In this document: one piece after another, positions 1 to 12,160 of the stretch
How the letters are laid out: each line of letters opens with the position of its first letter
Numbering within the stretch: the first letter of the stretch is position 1
Source of the DNA: Sabellastarte sp. h YS-2021
Lineage: Eukaryota; Annelida; Polychaeta; Sabellida; Sabellidae
Assembly: GCA_964017235.1 (NCBI GenBank)
Contig: OZ024936.1
Coordinates: 31,394,040 to 31,458,039 of the forward strand
Length of the DNA: 64,000 nucleotides
Direction: 5' to 3'
Translations under genes and position numbers: made by a program
Notes under the pieces: model-generated
What the model saw: the letters and a program-made list of their open reading frames with translations, nothing else
Database searches by the model: none
What the model was told of the DNA's origin: nothing

Positions 1-3000
1 TATTTGATATAAGTATTGATGTGACAACTGAAATTTAGATAATCAACTTTAGAATGCATGACCAAGTGAAAACATGGACACTCTAGTGGTAACAGATTCC
101 TACATAGTAGGGGAGTGGAGAAACATGACCCTTTCATGGCCCAAAATACAGCCATATTTAAGCCTTACACCATAAGTGCTTTTTAACAATGGAACAATGT
201 GCCAAATTTAAAAGACACTTTGCCAAATATGGTTACATCGGGAACGTGTAAACATGATTCACCAAAACAATGATCCCATATTTGTAATGGTTTTAAAATA
301 TTATTAGAAAAAGTAAATATCCACTAGGCTTTAGCTTTTCATCAACTCGTGTCAAGTTAGAAATTACTGCCCATGTTACAGCTGGGCTCATTTACAAACA
401 AGCCATAAGAATTGTTTTGTGTCACATATTTATTGTAAGTGACAATTTCACAGGTAGTGGTGTCCTTCCACTGCATGCTTGCCTAACAGTGAATGCCCAC
501 GTCGGTAAATTTTGTACAAAATTAGTTTTTCCTTGGTAGGCTGAGCTGTTTTTTTCTGTTAGAAAACATGGTTTCGTTTTGGTGCAGAAGAAAAAACTAA
601 ATTTCTCAAAAATGCCTGAAGCAAGGAATAAGTAAGCTACACCTTTAAAATGCATAATACATGCTGCATATTTCTCATGTCATTGCAGTCACTCATTAAT
701 TAACTGCAATGTAATTAATAACAAATAACCCAAATAACAAAGTGAACTGCTCACAATGACAACAGCACGGCATAAACAGGAGGTACCCATATGAAAAAAC
801 TTCCAGTAGTGAGAATGATAATTTAAGTTACCACCAAAAACGTTCTAAATGTTATGGGAGTTACTTACATTGTGTGCTAAAGGCATTACAAATGAAATAA
901 CAGCAATTGCATTTATTAGTGTTATATTTTAAGGGGAAAAATTATCTCACGAAGTATTTAAAAAATGTTATACCTGTGTGACCAGGCTTCTTTGTAGAAA
1001 AATCATGGAATAGACTTCAGTCTTCTAACAGGTAAATAGGGACTAACGAATGAGACAGGAAAAGTAGTAAAGTGGATAAATATATTTGATATAAGTATTG
1101 ATGTGACAACTGAAATTTAGATAATCAACTTTAGAATGCATGACCAAGTGAAAACATGGACACTCTAGTGGTAACAGATTCCTACATAGTAGGGGAGTGG
1201 AGAAACATGACCCTTTCATGGCCCAAAATACAGCCATATTTAAGCCTTACACCATAAGTGCTTTTTAACAATGGAACAATGTGCCAAATTTAAAAGACAC
1301 TTTGCCAAATATGGTTACATCGGGAACGTGTAAACATGATTCACCAAAACAATGATCCCATATTTGTAATGGTTTTAAAATATTATTAGAAAAAGTAAAT
1401 ATCCACTAGGCTTTAGCTTTTCATCAACTCGTGTCAAGTTAGAAATTACTGCCCATGTTACAGCTGGGCTCATTTACAAACAAGCCATAAGAATTGTTTT
1501 GTGTCACATATTTATTGTAAGTGACAATTTCACAGGTAGTGGTGTCCTTCCACTGCATGCTTGCCTAACAGTGAATGCCCACGTCGGTAAATTTTGTACA
1601 AAATCAGTTTTTCCTTGGTAGGCTGAGCTGTTTTTTTCTGTTAGAAAACATGGTTTCGTTTTGGTGCAGAAGAAAAAACTAAATTTCTCAAAAATGCCTG
1701 AAGCAAGGAATAAGTAAGCTACACCTTTAAAATGCATAATACATGCTGCATATTTCTCATGTCATTGCAGTCACTCATTAATTAACTGCAATGTAATTAA
1801 TAACAAATAACCCAAATAACAAAGTGAACTGCTCACAATGACAACAGCACGGCATAAACAGGAGGTACCCATATGAAAAAACTTCCAGTAGTGAGAATGA
1901 TAATTTAAGTTACCACCAAAAACGTTCTAAATGTTATGGGAGTTACTTACATTGTGTGCTAAAGGCATTACAAATGAAATAACAGCAATTGCATTTATTA
2001 GTGTTATATTTTAAGGGGAAAAATTATCTCACGAAGTATTTAAAAAATGTTATACCTGTGTGACCAGGCTTCTTTGTAGAAAAATCATGGAATAGACTTC
2101 AGTCTTCTAACAGGTAAATAGGGACTAACGAATGAGACAGGAAAAGTAGTAAAGTGGATAAATATATTTGATATAAGTATTGATGTGACAACTGAAATTT
2201 AGATAATCAACTTTAGAATGCATGACCAAGTGAAAACATGGACACTCTAGTGGTAACAGATTCCTACATAGTAGGGGAGTGGAGAAACATGACCCTTTCA
2301 TGGCCCAAAATACAGCCATATTTAAGCCTTACACCATAAGTGCTTTTTAACAATGGAACAATGTGCCAAATTTAAAAGACACTTTGCCAAATATGGTTAC
2401 ATCGGGAACGTGTAAACATGATTCACCAAAACAATGATCCCATATTTGTAATGGTTTTAAAATATTATTAGAAAAAGTAAATATCCACTAGGCTTTAGCT
2501 TTTCATCAACTCGTGTCAAGTTAGAAATTACTGCCCATGTTACAGCTGGGCTCATTTACAAACAAGCCATAAGAATTGTTTTGTGTCACATATTTATTGT
2601 AAGTGACAATTTCACAGGTAGTGGTGTCCTTCCACTGCATGCTTGCCTAACAGTGAATGCCCACGTCGGTAAATTTTGTACAAAATTAGTTTTTCCTTGG
2701 TAGGCTGAGCTGTTTTTTTCTGTTAGAAAACATGGTTTCGTTTTGGTGCAGAAGAAAAAACTAAATTTCTCAAAAATGCCTGAAGCAAGGAATAAGTAAG
2801 CTACACCTTTAAAATGCATAATACATGCTGCATATTTCTCATGTCATTGCAGTCACTCATTAATTAACTGCAATGTAATTAATAACAAATAACCCAAATA
2901 ACAAAGTGAACTGCTCACAATGACAACAGCACGGCATAAACAGGAGGTACCCATATGAAAAAACTTCCAGTAGTGAGAATGATAATTTAAGTTACCACCA

Positions 3001-3204
3001 AAAACGTTCTAAATGTTATGGGAGTTACTTACATTGTGTGCTAAAGGCATTACAAATGAAATAACAGCAATTGCATTTATTAGTGTTATATTTTAAGGGG
3101 AAAAATTATCTCACGAAGTATTTAAAAAATGTTATACCTGTGTGACCAGGCTTCTTTGTAGAAAAATCATGGAATAGACTTCAGTCTTCTAACAGGTAAA
3201 TAGG
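1..3204. repeat. Tandem array of a 1082-bp unit, three copies, at the window edge
   Basis: Copies start at 1, 1083 and 2165 with an exact 1082-bp period. The third stops near 3204, where a SINE begins. By eye the copies are almost identical. The one difference I found is T at 523, C at 1605 and T at 2687. The unit is AT-rich and non-coding in appearance: it holds only short minus-strand reading frames (77 and 64 codons) that repeat unchanged in each copy and resemble no protein I know. The array probably continues left of the window. It is either a very recent tandem amplification, a homogenised satellite, or an assembly artefact. The sequence cannot separate these. Confidence 0.95.
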
Positions 3205-3432
3205 GGCCACAGTGGCAGAGTGGTAACACTCTCGCCTCCCACCTCTGAGGCCGGGGTTTGGTTCCCGGCATGGCCTCAAGTGGGAAAGCTGGTAGTTGCT
3301 TGCCGTTGGTCGGCAGTTTATAGTATAGAACCCTAATGGACTGTATGTACTGGTTTCCTCTGCCCTTCCAACTACCCGTCGTGATATGACCTGTACAGTG
3401 TTGAAAGCGACGTGAAACCCCAAATAAATAAA
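3202..3432 (+). mobile_element. SINE A, full length, with target-site duplication
   Basis: A tRNA-derived head carries an A-box-like TGGCAGAGTGG and a B-box-like GGTTCCCGG. It is followed by the body (GCTGGTAGTTGCTTGCCG) and the tail GAAACCCCAAATAAATAAA. The 14-bp target-site duplication TCTAACAGGTAAAT flanks it at 3188-3201 and 3433-3446. It landed at the end of the third 1082-bp unit. A further copy of the flank, CAGTCTTCTAACAGGTAAAT, lies at 3453-3472. The clean duplication indicates a young insertion. Confidence 0.93.
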
Positions 3433-5202
3433 TCTAACAGGTAAATGCCATTCAGTCTTCTAACAGGTAAATGCCAACGAAGGCACCAAATATATGTTCG
3501 AAATAGCCACATTACAAAAAACATATGTATTCTGAATAGGCCAGCAACAGTGAACCGATCTCAGCTTTTAAAAGTTCTCTTTAGGTCTATATCATATGAA
3601 CCACATTTACTTGTGGAAACTTGTGACAAAACAAAATATGGTCAAAAGTGTGAGAAAGAATATTATCAAGGAGGAAATTAAGAGACCATACAAGTTGCAA
3701 GGTGAAATCATTTGACAGTTATGGTCCATCAAGAAAGTTGTCAATAGAAGAGGAAGCCACTTCGTGGGTTACATTAATTACATGAATTCCCAAAAATTTC
3801 CTCTTGTGAGGAATGACATCCGGACCATAATTGTGGTTTGTAACATTTAATAAATTCAAGATATATAATTCCTACATATATTCAATATGTGACTATTTTC
3901 GCGATACATGCATTATCATTGAAATTTTTATTTCCAACAAAAATATTACACATGATATGGTGCATTGACTGCTCGAATTTCTACAGCTTCAACTGAATTT
4001 TAAGTATTAACAAGTTTGAGCACATACTAATTTTTAAAGGCATGAAATAAGATGATTTTTATAAAGATATTGCTCTTAACATTTAGAAAATAGTAATTAC
4101 ACCTTACTTTTTAACACAGGAAATAATCAAGCCAGGAGGGCCAGAAAGAATGTTGACTTGTAAATTCAATTTACAGAAAGGGCCATATGGCAAATTGTTC
4201 AACCCGTTCCAGGGGAGATATCCTGAGCTTAAATGGTCAGTGCCAGAGACAATTGATCGTGCATATGTAAATCAATTGCAGGAAGATGTGATTGATCATT
4301 TTTTTTTTCAATTTGTATGGTGAGTTGAATGAGAGAAATGTTAAAACACTATTGAAGCGGTAAATATCCTAATCTGTAGAGTTTAAATTTAAAATAGTAA
4401 GTTGGTGTAAACATACAGAATGAGTTATGGGGATTGACTGTTTCAACTGTGTTCTTTCATTTCACTGGATTATCATTTAGAAACCCTTAACTAGTGCAAC
4501 ATTATATTTCATTGCAAAAATATGTGTTTAGAAACTACATTGAAGAGGCTGAGCATTGAAGACACACCAGAAAGGATATTTAATTGCGATGAAACTAGGG
4601 TGTCAAGCCACGTAACAACAAGGCAGGGGTCATATGACAAGAAAGGACAGTCTTTGTACCAGCAAAAAGTAAGAATCTCTTCCACGAAAAAGTGAAATTA
4701 TCCTGGTTCAGCAACAATTTGCAATACAATTTTGAGTCTTGTGATGTTGGGCATACTTACATTATATCTATTTAAAAGGGGGTAAACAGTTATTGCAACC
4801 AGGCAAGTGGAGATACCAATGAGTAACTGTGATTTGAGACACAATATTGGATAAAAGTTGATCATTAATCAGGGCTTGAAAAAACCTTTGTCTCGGTAAC
4901 ACTTTTTCTAGATAATTCTTTTGATGTTTCATGGTAGAGTGCTTATTATCAGACGTGCCACAGCCAGTGACCACTGAAACAACCTATAATGCCAAAACAT
5001 TGTCCAGTAAGACAAAAGTAAGAAAACAAATATGGCTCTTTGTTTTATATTGATGTGGAGGGAAACTAAGATACCAGTTATTAGATTTCCATGTCCATTC
5101 ACTGTTTCACCCTTCATTCATTATGCATTCAAGCTACATCTACAACATCAGATACCCATCGTGCCTTTCAATGTTTGATGTTCTGTGCTGCCTTATACTA
5201 TT

Positions 5203-5356
5203 CTGGGGGTCATAGTGGTGCAATTGTAACACACTTGCCTCCCACCTCTAAATTCCAGACTGACCTCTTCCAACTACCTGTCATTATTCAACTGTTCAAA
5301 GGTACATGACCTATACAGTATTGAAAGCGTCATTATACCCCAAATAAAAATAAAAA
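5203..5356 (+). mobile_element. SINE A, internally deleted copy
   Basis: The head (GGTCATAGTGGTGCAATTG, then CTTGCCTCCCACCTCT) joins directly to the distal body (CTTCCAACTACCTGTC) and tail (TTGAAAGCGTCATTATACCCC, then A-rich). The middle of the SINE, including the B box and the GCTGGTAGTTGC block, is missing. It lies inside the transposase fossil. Confidence 0.75.
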
Positions 5357-6502
5357 ACCCCCAACTGTTTCACAGCAGGATATGTAAATTTGTTTCATCA
5401 TATCTGTCCTGTTGCAACTTGTTATCTATCTGAAAGCATTATTACTGCTACATCGTATAGTAGTGAATGTTACTGTGTTCATTATTCATTTTGCTCAACA
5501 TACAAATCCTATTTTAAAGGTTTCGAATATAGATCATATCACTGCCATGATGACGATCTTTATGAGTGATAATGGTCTACCTACATTTCTCATCTTTGCG
5601 AAATGACTTCCCAATGTGTCGATGGACGATTACTGGCCAAAGTCATGGCTATATGGACACAGTGCCAATGGTATGTGTATGGATGTATCAACTGTAAATG
5701 TAATATAAATGGAGCAACGCTAAAATATGTAACTCAAAATAGGAATAAATAATTTCAGCTAAAAATTTAATTTTGAGAATGATTGTTGGTAAAATATCTG
5801 TATTCACATGCAAAGATTTGATCAAAAAGTGGTTCTCAAAAGTTTTCATTAAAAATTGTGGTCATGGGCGACTGGTTCTTCTGATTCTTGATAATCACAG
5901 CAGCCATTTCTCAGAGGAGGTGTTGACAATTGCACGAAAGAACCAGACAATGGCATTCCATTTTATTAAAACTTAAAATAATTCCTATTGGGTTCACTTT
6001 TATTAGGTTTGAATAACAACAGATTTAATCAATTATGTTATAAAGTTAGAGTGGGTTTGGACCCTACACATGATAGTAGATGGAATCACACCTAGTGGAT
6101 TACAAAGTTATGCAGCTACCTAAGAAAAGATTTGATTACCACAAAGGACAATGTTATTGATCTCTCAACATGTGTCCCTAGTTGTTGAGGTAAATGTAAA
6201 AACCACAACTTAGTCCTAATAGCTGCAATACTGGATACCTGTCCTGATATGACCTTGGCCATTGCGCAGGAGATACTAATGTGTATTATACGTTAACATC
6301 AATTTTCATAACAGAAATATAAAACAACAGACTCCAGGTATACATACAAATATAAATGGGCATAATATGTAACTTGCAATGAAGAATAACATATCCTTAC
6401 GATTATTAGCAGTATAAAATACACACTGTCAAATGAAAATCTAGTGCACTATGTATGGGTGATGAATCAAACAAACACTTTGCCTTCATATATAACATAT
6501 CT

Positions 6503-6724
6503 ATTTTGTGTTTTATGTCACACCCATAGTGGCCTACTACCTTAGTAAAATGTTTTGATGGTTAATAAGAAGGCCAGATGAACCAGATAGATAGTCTAGG
6601 TTAGGCACTGTAAACTACTGACCATTGGCAAACAAATACTACCTTCCCACATGAAGGTAAGCCAGGATTATAAATCCGATCTCTGACATAGGAAGTGAGT
6701 GTGGTACCACTGCACCACTGTCAT
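6503..6724 (-). mobile_element. SINE A, old degraded copy
   Basis: Read on the minus strand it runs from a head at 6724 (GTGCAGTGGTACCACACTC) to a tail near 6510 (TGACATAAAACACAAAAT). The middle keeps a CACTGTAAACTACTGACCATTGGCAA block on the plus strand. It is much more diverged than the 7130 copy, so it belongs to an older wave. Confidence 0.55.
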
Positions 6725-7128
6725 TTAGTTAATATTCACTTCTGAAGCACTAATGATGTCAAGATACACACACCATTCATTTTGGTGATCTTCCTTCTGA
6801 TTTCATTGGCTCTATAATTCACTACCTGTTGCAGGTGGAGTTGCGTGGCCTGCTAACATATACAACTCATTTTCTGCAGCCTTTTGATGTGGTTGCATGT
6901 TTGGCCTACTCAAAGAAAAATACAGAGGTATGTGCATTACAGCTGGCAGGGCAGCCACAAGTTGTAAAATTACCAGATCCCTTTTTCTATCTGTGTGGTA
7001 AACTTTTATAACACAAAAATTACAAAAACTCTGGTACAGAGATCCTTCAGTAGAACCGGTTTGTGGCCATGCAAACCTGATGTCATTGACAAATAAAAAT
7101 ATGGTCTAATAAGGTAAGCTCACTAAAT

Positions 7129-7359
7129 TTTTATTTATTTGGGGTTTTACGTCGCTTTCAACACTGTACAGGTCATATCACGACGGGTAGTTGGAAGGGC
7201 AGAGGAAACCAGTACATAGAGTTCGCTAGGGTTCTGTACTGTAACCTGCCGACCAACGGCAAGCAACTACCAGCTTTCCTACATAAGGCCTTGACGGGGA
7301 TAGACCCCCGGCCTCAGAGGTGGGAGGCGAGAGTGTTACCACTCTGCCACCGTGGCCCC
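7129..7359 (-). mobile_element. SINE A, full length
   Basis: The full reverse-oriented copy begins with the tail (TTTATTTGGGGTTTTACGTC) and ends in the tRNA-like head (CTGCCACCGTGGCCCC). It shares the diagnostic ACATAGAGTTCGCTAGGG block with the copy at 43126, so both belong to one young subfamily. No clear target-site duplication is visible. Confidence 0.88.
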
Positions 7360-8360
7360 ACAAAACTGAAGGAAGAAATTTTAAAAGCAAAGTATGGTTG
7401 CAAATGGTAGATAATACATATGGTATAGGTATGGCATTAGAGCCTTAATGGGTACCATACTGAATAAGGTATGGCATTAGAGTCTTAGTGGGTTAAGAAT
7501 ACACTTAACACAATAAATACATTGTCTGGGTCATTGCCTAAATAAGGGGATAGATTTAAATATGCAATTAGCATAAACATAGGATGAAATTATAATGTTT
7601 CTCGTAAATATGTCAGAGTAAATATTCAATCAAAATTTAAAAACACCAGACAGGTCAAATGATAAAATTATACATTTCATTAGAAGAGAAAATAAATGGC
7701 TTTGCATACACAAGTAATTTTTTTGTGTAGGATTCCTTCATCTGGTGCGGAAACATAAAAGGAACAAGGTGTCCTCGACACAACTCAGTAACAACAATTT
7801 ATCAATGATTTGCCTGAAGAAGACCCAATGCATCCTTGTGACAAATGTGGGCTGTCAAAACATCTGTGAAGGCAGTGTTTGGCATTGTTGATAAGAGTCC
7901 TAAGGCCAAGAAACGACGTATTTGGGATGTCAAAATGGCTCGCATTATAACAGGTAGTGACCTCGAAGACAGTTTGAAAGGTAAAGAACACAGGGGTGAC
8001 AAGAAACAATCGTGAAAGATAATTACTGAGACAGTTGAAAGTCAAGTATTTGCCAAAGCTTGGCAATAATGATGTAGATTACAGTTATTCTAGTACGAGA
8101 AAATGATTTGCCAAACATTGACACATCAGAAAAAGCCATGCCAACTCAAATTCAGTTCGAGTTAGATGATCATCAAGTAAAGTCTGACCACTTTTATACA
8201 CAGTACAATGTAAATGACAACATCATGCAAAGTGACAATGCCACATGTGGGAAAGTGACACATCATTATTTCACCCAAGTCAAATTTTGATGGTGCAAGT
8301 GTTGATCCTGATAACCTTTATAAAATATACTTGCTGGAATTCATCCCATGCAGGGGCAGA

Positions 8361-8485
8361 AAAAATATGAACAGGTGCAATGGATCTGTTGCGATGAATG
8401 TGACAGGTGGTTTCATTGTTCCTGTGCCAAAGTACCTCTTTCTGCATTAAACAAAGATTCTGTGTGTGCTTCCTGCAATAATTAA
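8361..8485 (+). pseudogene. PHD-like zinc-finger C-terminus of the transposase fossil
   Basis: An open segment ending in TAA at 8483-8485 encodes CCDECDRWFHCSCAKVP and then SVCASCNN. This is the second half of a PHD-type Cys4-His-Cys3 finger, with CxxC, WFHC and a final CxxC. Such fingers occur at the C-terminus of some invertebrate pogo-like transposases. It lies in the right order after the DDE pieces at 4180-7092, so I treat it as the same element. The N-terminal half of the finger is not clear. A separate small PHD gene exon is the alternative, but I see no flanking coding sequence. Confidence 0.6.
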
Positions 8486-8547
8486 TATGTTTATGTTCAT
8501 TCCAATACAATTCATTTAGAGAAGTATGGCTGCCCTAAGTTGTGTTG

Positions 8548-8755
8548 GTTTATTTGGGTTATAATGTCGCATTGAACACTGTATAGCTAATTTCACGACA
8601 GGTAGTTTTATGGGCAGGGGAAAGCATTACATACAGTTGGTTAAGGTTCTGTACTATAAATTACTAACCACGTTTCCAACCTAGGGTCCAGGGTATGAAC
8701 CACTGAGCTCATTCATGGGAGGCAAGTGTGTCATCACTACACTACCGTGGGTCCT
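8548..8755 (-). mobile_element. SINE A, diverged full-length copy
   Basis: The tail is at the left (TTTATTTGGGTTATAATGTC). The body includes GGTTCTGTACTATAAATTACT, and the head at the right reads CACTACACTACCGTGGGTCC. Substitutions throughout mark it as older than the neighbouring copy at 7129. Confidence 0.75.
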
Positions 8756-9623
8756 GTCCCTGCCCCAAACTTATTAAGCCTAATCATTTGCTTGTAAAAT
8801 TAGTTATCACCTGAATCATTTTTGACAGGCAACTTTAGATTACTATTATTGTCCAAACATTGTTGGTTTGCAATTTCCAGATACTATATTAGTGATTCTA
8901 ATTAATTTTCAATCTGCGATAATTACATATATATGGTTAAGTCAGGTATCGTTTTGGTGCTGTTAATTACTAGTATTGCCACTTTACATTATGGACTTTA
9001 GCAAGAGATCTTCATTTCAAGTTATATGTATGCTTAAACAATTAATAAAAATGGCAGTAGGGGCAATGTCATTACCCCTTAATTCTTTACCAAGTGTAAT
9101 TAAATAAATGTATTTCTTGTAATTCAAGATGATGCTGAGGACATTATAATTGCAAATTTTAGTAGATATGTGTGGAAACGATTTTCTGCACAACAAGTCT
9201 AGCATTATCTTTCTTTAATGTATGTTTGTGTGAATGCTAAAGTTATTGAACAACTGTTTTGAATGATTGTTTTTGTTTGAAATGTCAAACATTTACTTTA
9301 AGTTTTATATATTTGTTTGATGTGCCTAAAGTTATTAAGGAACTGTATTAAATGAATTTGTTTTGATCAAATTTTGATGGCAGGGCACAAACCTTAAAAC
9401 TCTAACTATTTTGTCTTCGGGGTCTGCACCCAGTGAGCTCTGGCCAACCAATAGCATTAGTGACCCCTTCTTGTTTGGCACGTTCTGAGTTTGGATTCCT
9501 ATTGTTCTTGGCGGCCATTGACAGAGCACCAAGAATTCAAGTTTTATTTACAATACGGAAGTAAACTATTAGTGTTTTATTAAGGTGTTAGGGGTTTTAT
9601 TGCTTTTGGTTTTTACAGTTACA

Positions 9624-10663
9624 ATGCCTAGTACTAAGAAAAAGACACCTGTTACTAATACTAGGAAAAAAGGTGAGTGCTTCTGCTTGTGCGAGGATAT
9701 AAGTCAAGAGGACTAAAAATTCCGGATCCAACGTGTTAGTAAAACCCAGTTACCCCACTCAGGCCAGCCGGATCCGACAAACCAAGCCATATTGTTCATG
9801 CTTCAGAGCTTGGAGGCATCGAATAAATTTCTGGCTTACAGGTTGGAAAAAGTCAAGCAACACCAGATACTTCAACACCGCTTAACCATTAGTCCCATTC
9901 TACGGACACCCACCATCATGATTTTCCCACAGCTGCCCAGCCCCGATCTCTGAGGGTACCCACACAGCAGCTACGGTTCCAGGACCCCATGAAGACTTCT
10001 CAGCTACAGCAGCTGTCTCCTCAGTGTCACACTAGCGTCGTTCCTCAGAACAGCTCAGGCAGTGCCTGATTCCAGACAGGATGCTATCAACCCCAGTCTG
10101 GATAACATGCACCGTCTTCCCAACATCAACCAAGCAGTGAATGTGACGTGTTAGCCACTTATGATGCACATTCTCACAATGAACTTTTTCAAGGTAAACT
10201 CAGTGCAACTAAATGCTCGAGCAGGTCAGCGTTGGCCAAATAAGGGGTACCAGGGTACAGGAGGTAAGAAGCATCAACTTTATGACAAGTTGTCCATGTC
10301 ACAGTGGATAGTCAGCCAGCTCACCAATGTATATCTGAGACCAGATCCCACATTATCCAAGTAAGCATTGTTGCAGGTAATCTATGCAATGAAGGATGCC
10401 ACGTCACTCCCATGGGTGGCCATCAGAAACACCTGGGCATAATACTTGCACGTACATTGTCATGGGGCGATTCTACACAGTGGGCCATCAACAGGCTCAG
10501 TGCTCCCAGATTGCCTTATCCAGTGCCCAGGAAGTGGTCCAGCCATCACAACCTAGAAGGCTATGTAAATATTTTTATGATGGTACCTGCTCTCATGATG
10601 TCCATCATGGATGATAACTTTGTTAATGTTTACAATGACTTTAAAGAAAGGGAGTATGTATAA
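9624..10663 (+). pseudogene. Gag remnant of a DIRS-type retrotransposon (element 1)
   Basis: It starts at an ATG at 9624 (MPSTKKKTPVTNTRKKGE) and is soon broken by stops and frame changes. Later pieces match the layout of DIRS gag proteins. There is a block with YDKLSMSQWIVSQLTN near 10280-10330. Next come YAMKDATSLPWVAIRNTWA in another frame and STQWAINRLSAPR. Last is a Cys/His finger RRLCKYFYDGTCSHDVHHG near 10556-10612. It resembles, but is distinct from, the gag of the element at 13.3-18.3 kb. No RT or recombinase follows before 11 kb, so the element is truncated. The region at 9400-9620 upstream probably contains its left terminal sequence. Confidence 0.65.
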
Positions 10664-10971
10664 ACATTTCAGTTGATTTGAGGTATTTGAACAACTTTCA
10701 GGGCAGCATCAAAACAAACAGGTTTAGTAGTAAAGGAAAGAAAAACAAACCCGTTTGTTAAAATGCTATAACGTTTTATTTGATAAAGTCTTTACACCTG
10801 CAGTGGAAGATAAACTCTGCCCAAGGTGTTCCTGTTGCACGCATGACATATATATTTGTATAAAGCAGTGTAGTTATCCATTTCCATGATGAAAAAAAGG
10901 ATCAAAATAGTTTTTTTGGGATAAGTCAAGAGCATTGTTTCACTTATGGGGATCTTATCTCCACACCAGGG

Positions 10972-11027
10972 ACAACCTGTAATTAGATGTCAAACTTGCT
11001 AACCACTTGGACACTGAGGACCACGTA
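10972..11027 (-). mobile_element. SINE B head fragment
   Basis: The plus strand reads TTAGATGTCAAACTTGCTAACCACTTGG and then CACTGAGGACC. This is the reverse complement of the SINE B tRNA-like head. The body and tail are not recognisable here. Confidence 0.6.
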
Positions 11028-12160
11028 CCAGGAAACAGAACATGAGAACTAGAAACAAGATTTTAATGAGAGGATCTCCAATCAAGCAATGCTTTTGAGG
11101 CAACTGCGTATCATCAACATAGTAGTAATTAAGCGAATGAATGGTGTTTGGCAGTGGCTCAAATAAATCATCTACAGTGAGGCATATCGAGACGTGAAAT
11201 TGAGGTGACAGGTAACTTGTCCGTAGAACAGTTGAAGCAATATTCTAAAGTAGAGGGTGTACATATCTTTAGAAGAGTAACGAGTAATATATATTCCCAG
11301 TGGGAATCATTGCAAAAGTCTTTACTAGCAGGTATTTACTACTTCCCATTTATTTCTAAACTACTCAATTGGAATTTGACCTGTACAGTTAGATGTGGTT
11401 GGTTATACTCAATTTTAATAGGAGTGAAAACTTCTTTTGGAAATCCAGGTAAGCAAATCAGCACATGTCAGCCCAGCCATATTAAACAAACATTAAATAG
11501 ATGGTATTTTCTCAAGGGCAAATAAACTTTGCTTCAGTGGTTCCCCTCCTATGTAGATGATTCACGTTTGTACACATTTTGTATGAGACTCCAGAGAGAG
11601 TGAGTCAGACAACTTATACATAGAAGTGGCCTCACCTCAGAAACATTATTGGAAATAAAATCATCTCACACGAAGATCTCACACAAAGTAACTTTCATTG
11701 TATATGATATACCAAATTAGTTGAAAAAACCCACCCAAAATTCAGAGTATAAAAATGAAGCAGTCTGCACAGTTGTAAGGGCAATAAAAAGTCCCATGCC
11801 TTACCAATGCAAATATATATCCAGGTGTAACCTGTAAGCATACTATTGCATTTATAACTTTGCTCTTCCGTGGATTGATTTAAGAACACCTTTTCAGTGA
11901 TATAAGTGCACAACCCAGCCATATATCTCAAAAATAACAAACTTATTTTCCTTGATGAAGTGAAATCAAGGACTTAATTAATAGTTGATTTTCTGTTGTG
12001 ATGTCAAAGCTGACTTCCAGATAACCCAGGAACTCTTCAAACTGGTGCTACAAGTCATCAAACACGTTCTAAATATCACAACAACCCATGATAGAAGTAA
12101 CTCTCTCATCTGAAACTGTCTAATCTCATGCTCGTCACTTATTTTATTGAACCTGCATCA
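11028..12160. other. Unassigned non-genic DNA
   Basis: A 106-codon open frame at 11205-11525 and an 81-codon minus-strand frame at 11695-11940 are the longest frames. Neither shows a domain, motif or composition that I recognise, and I do not call them genes. Confidence 0.5.

Larger units (their letters stand above)
3640..8485 (+). pseudogene. Fossil pogo/Tigger-type DDE transposase, fragmented
   Basis: Pieces of a CENP-B/pogo-type transposase lie in the right order but in different frames, split by stops and non-coding gaps. An N-terminal helix-turn-helix remnant is at about 3720-3795 (PSRKLSIEEEA). The CENP-B-like HTH is at 4180-4315 (RYPELKWSVPETIDRAYV). The first catalytic Asp is near 4570-4600 (IFNCDETR). 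The second is at 5773-5975 (LILDNHSSHFSEE), and the third at 6829-6930 (TTHFLQPFDVV). A C-terminal piece FSRTGLWPCKPDVID lies at about 7046-7092. The last segment is a PHD-like finger ending at 8485. Several gaps look intron-like, for example tttcag at about 5754-5759 and ttgcag before 6835. The original may therefore have been spliced, as some Tigger-like genes are. SINEs at 5203, 6503 and 7130 lie inside. I did not find the terminal inverted repeats. No open frame spans the domain, so it cannot encode an intact transposase. Confidence 0.85.

Noticed and set aside
1-3204. 1082-bp repeat as a CRISPR-like or gene-cluster array
   Set aside because: The period is far too long, there are no spacers between units, and the short frames inside carry no motif.
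3181-3423. Minus-strand 80-codon frame, and similar frames in other SINE A copies
   Set aside because: These frames are just the SINE read as protein. They recur at several SINE A sites.
9239-9375. Two TAAAGTTATT repeats about 87 bp apart as a tandem repeat
   Set aside because: Similarity is short and weak. It is compatible with chance in AT-rich DNA.
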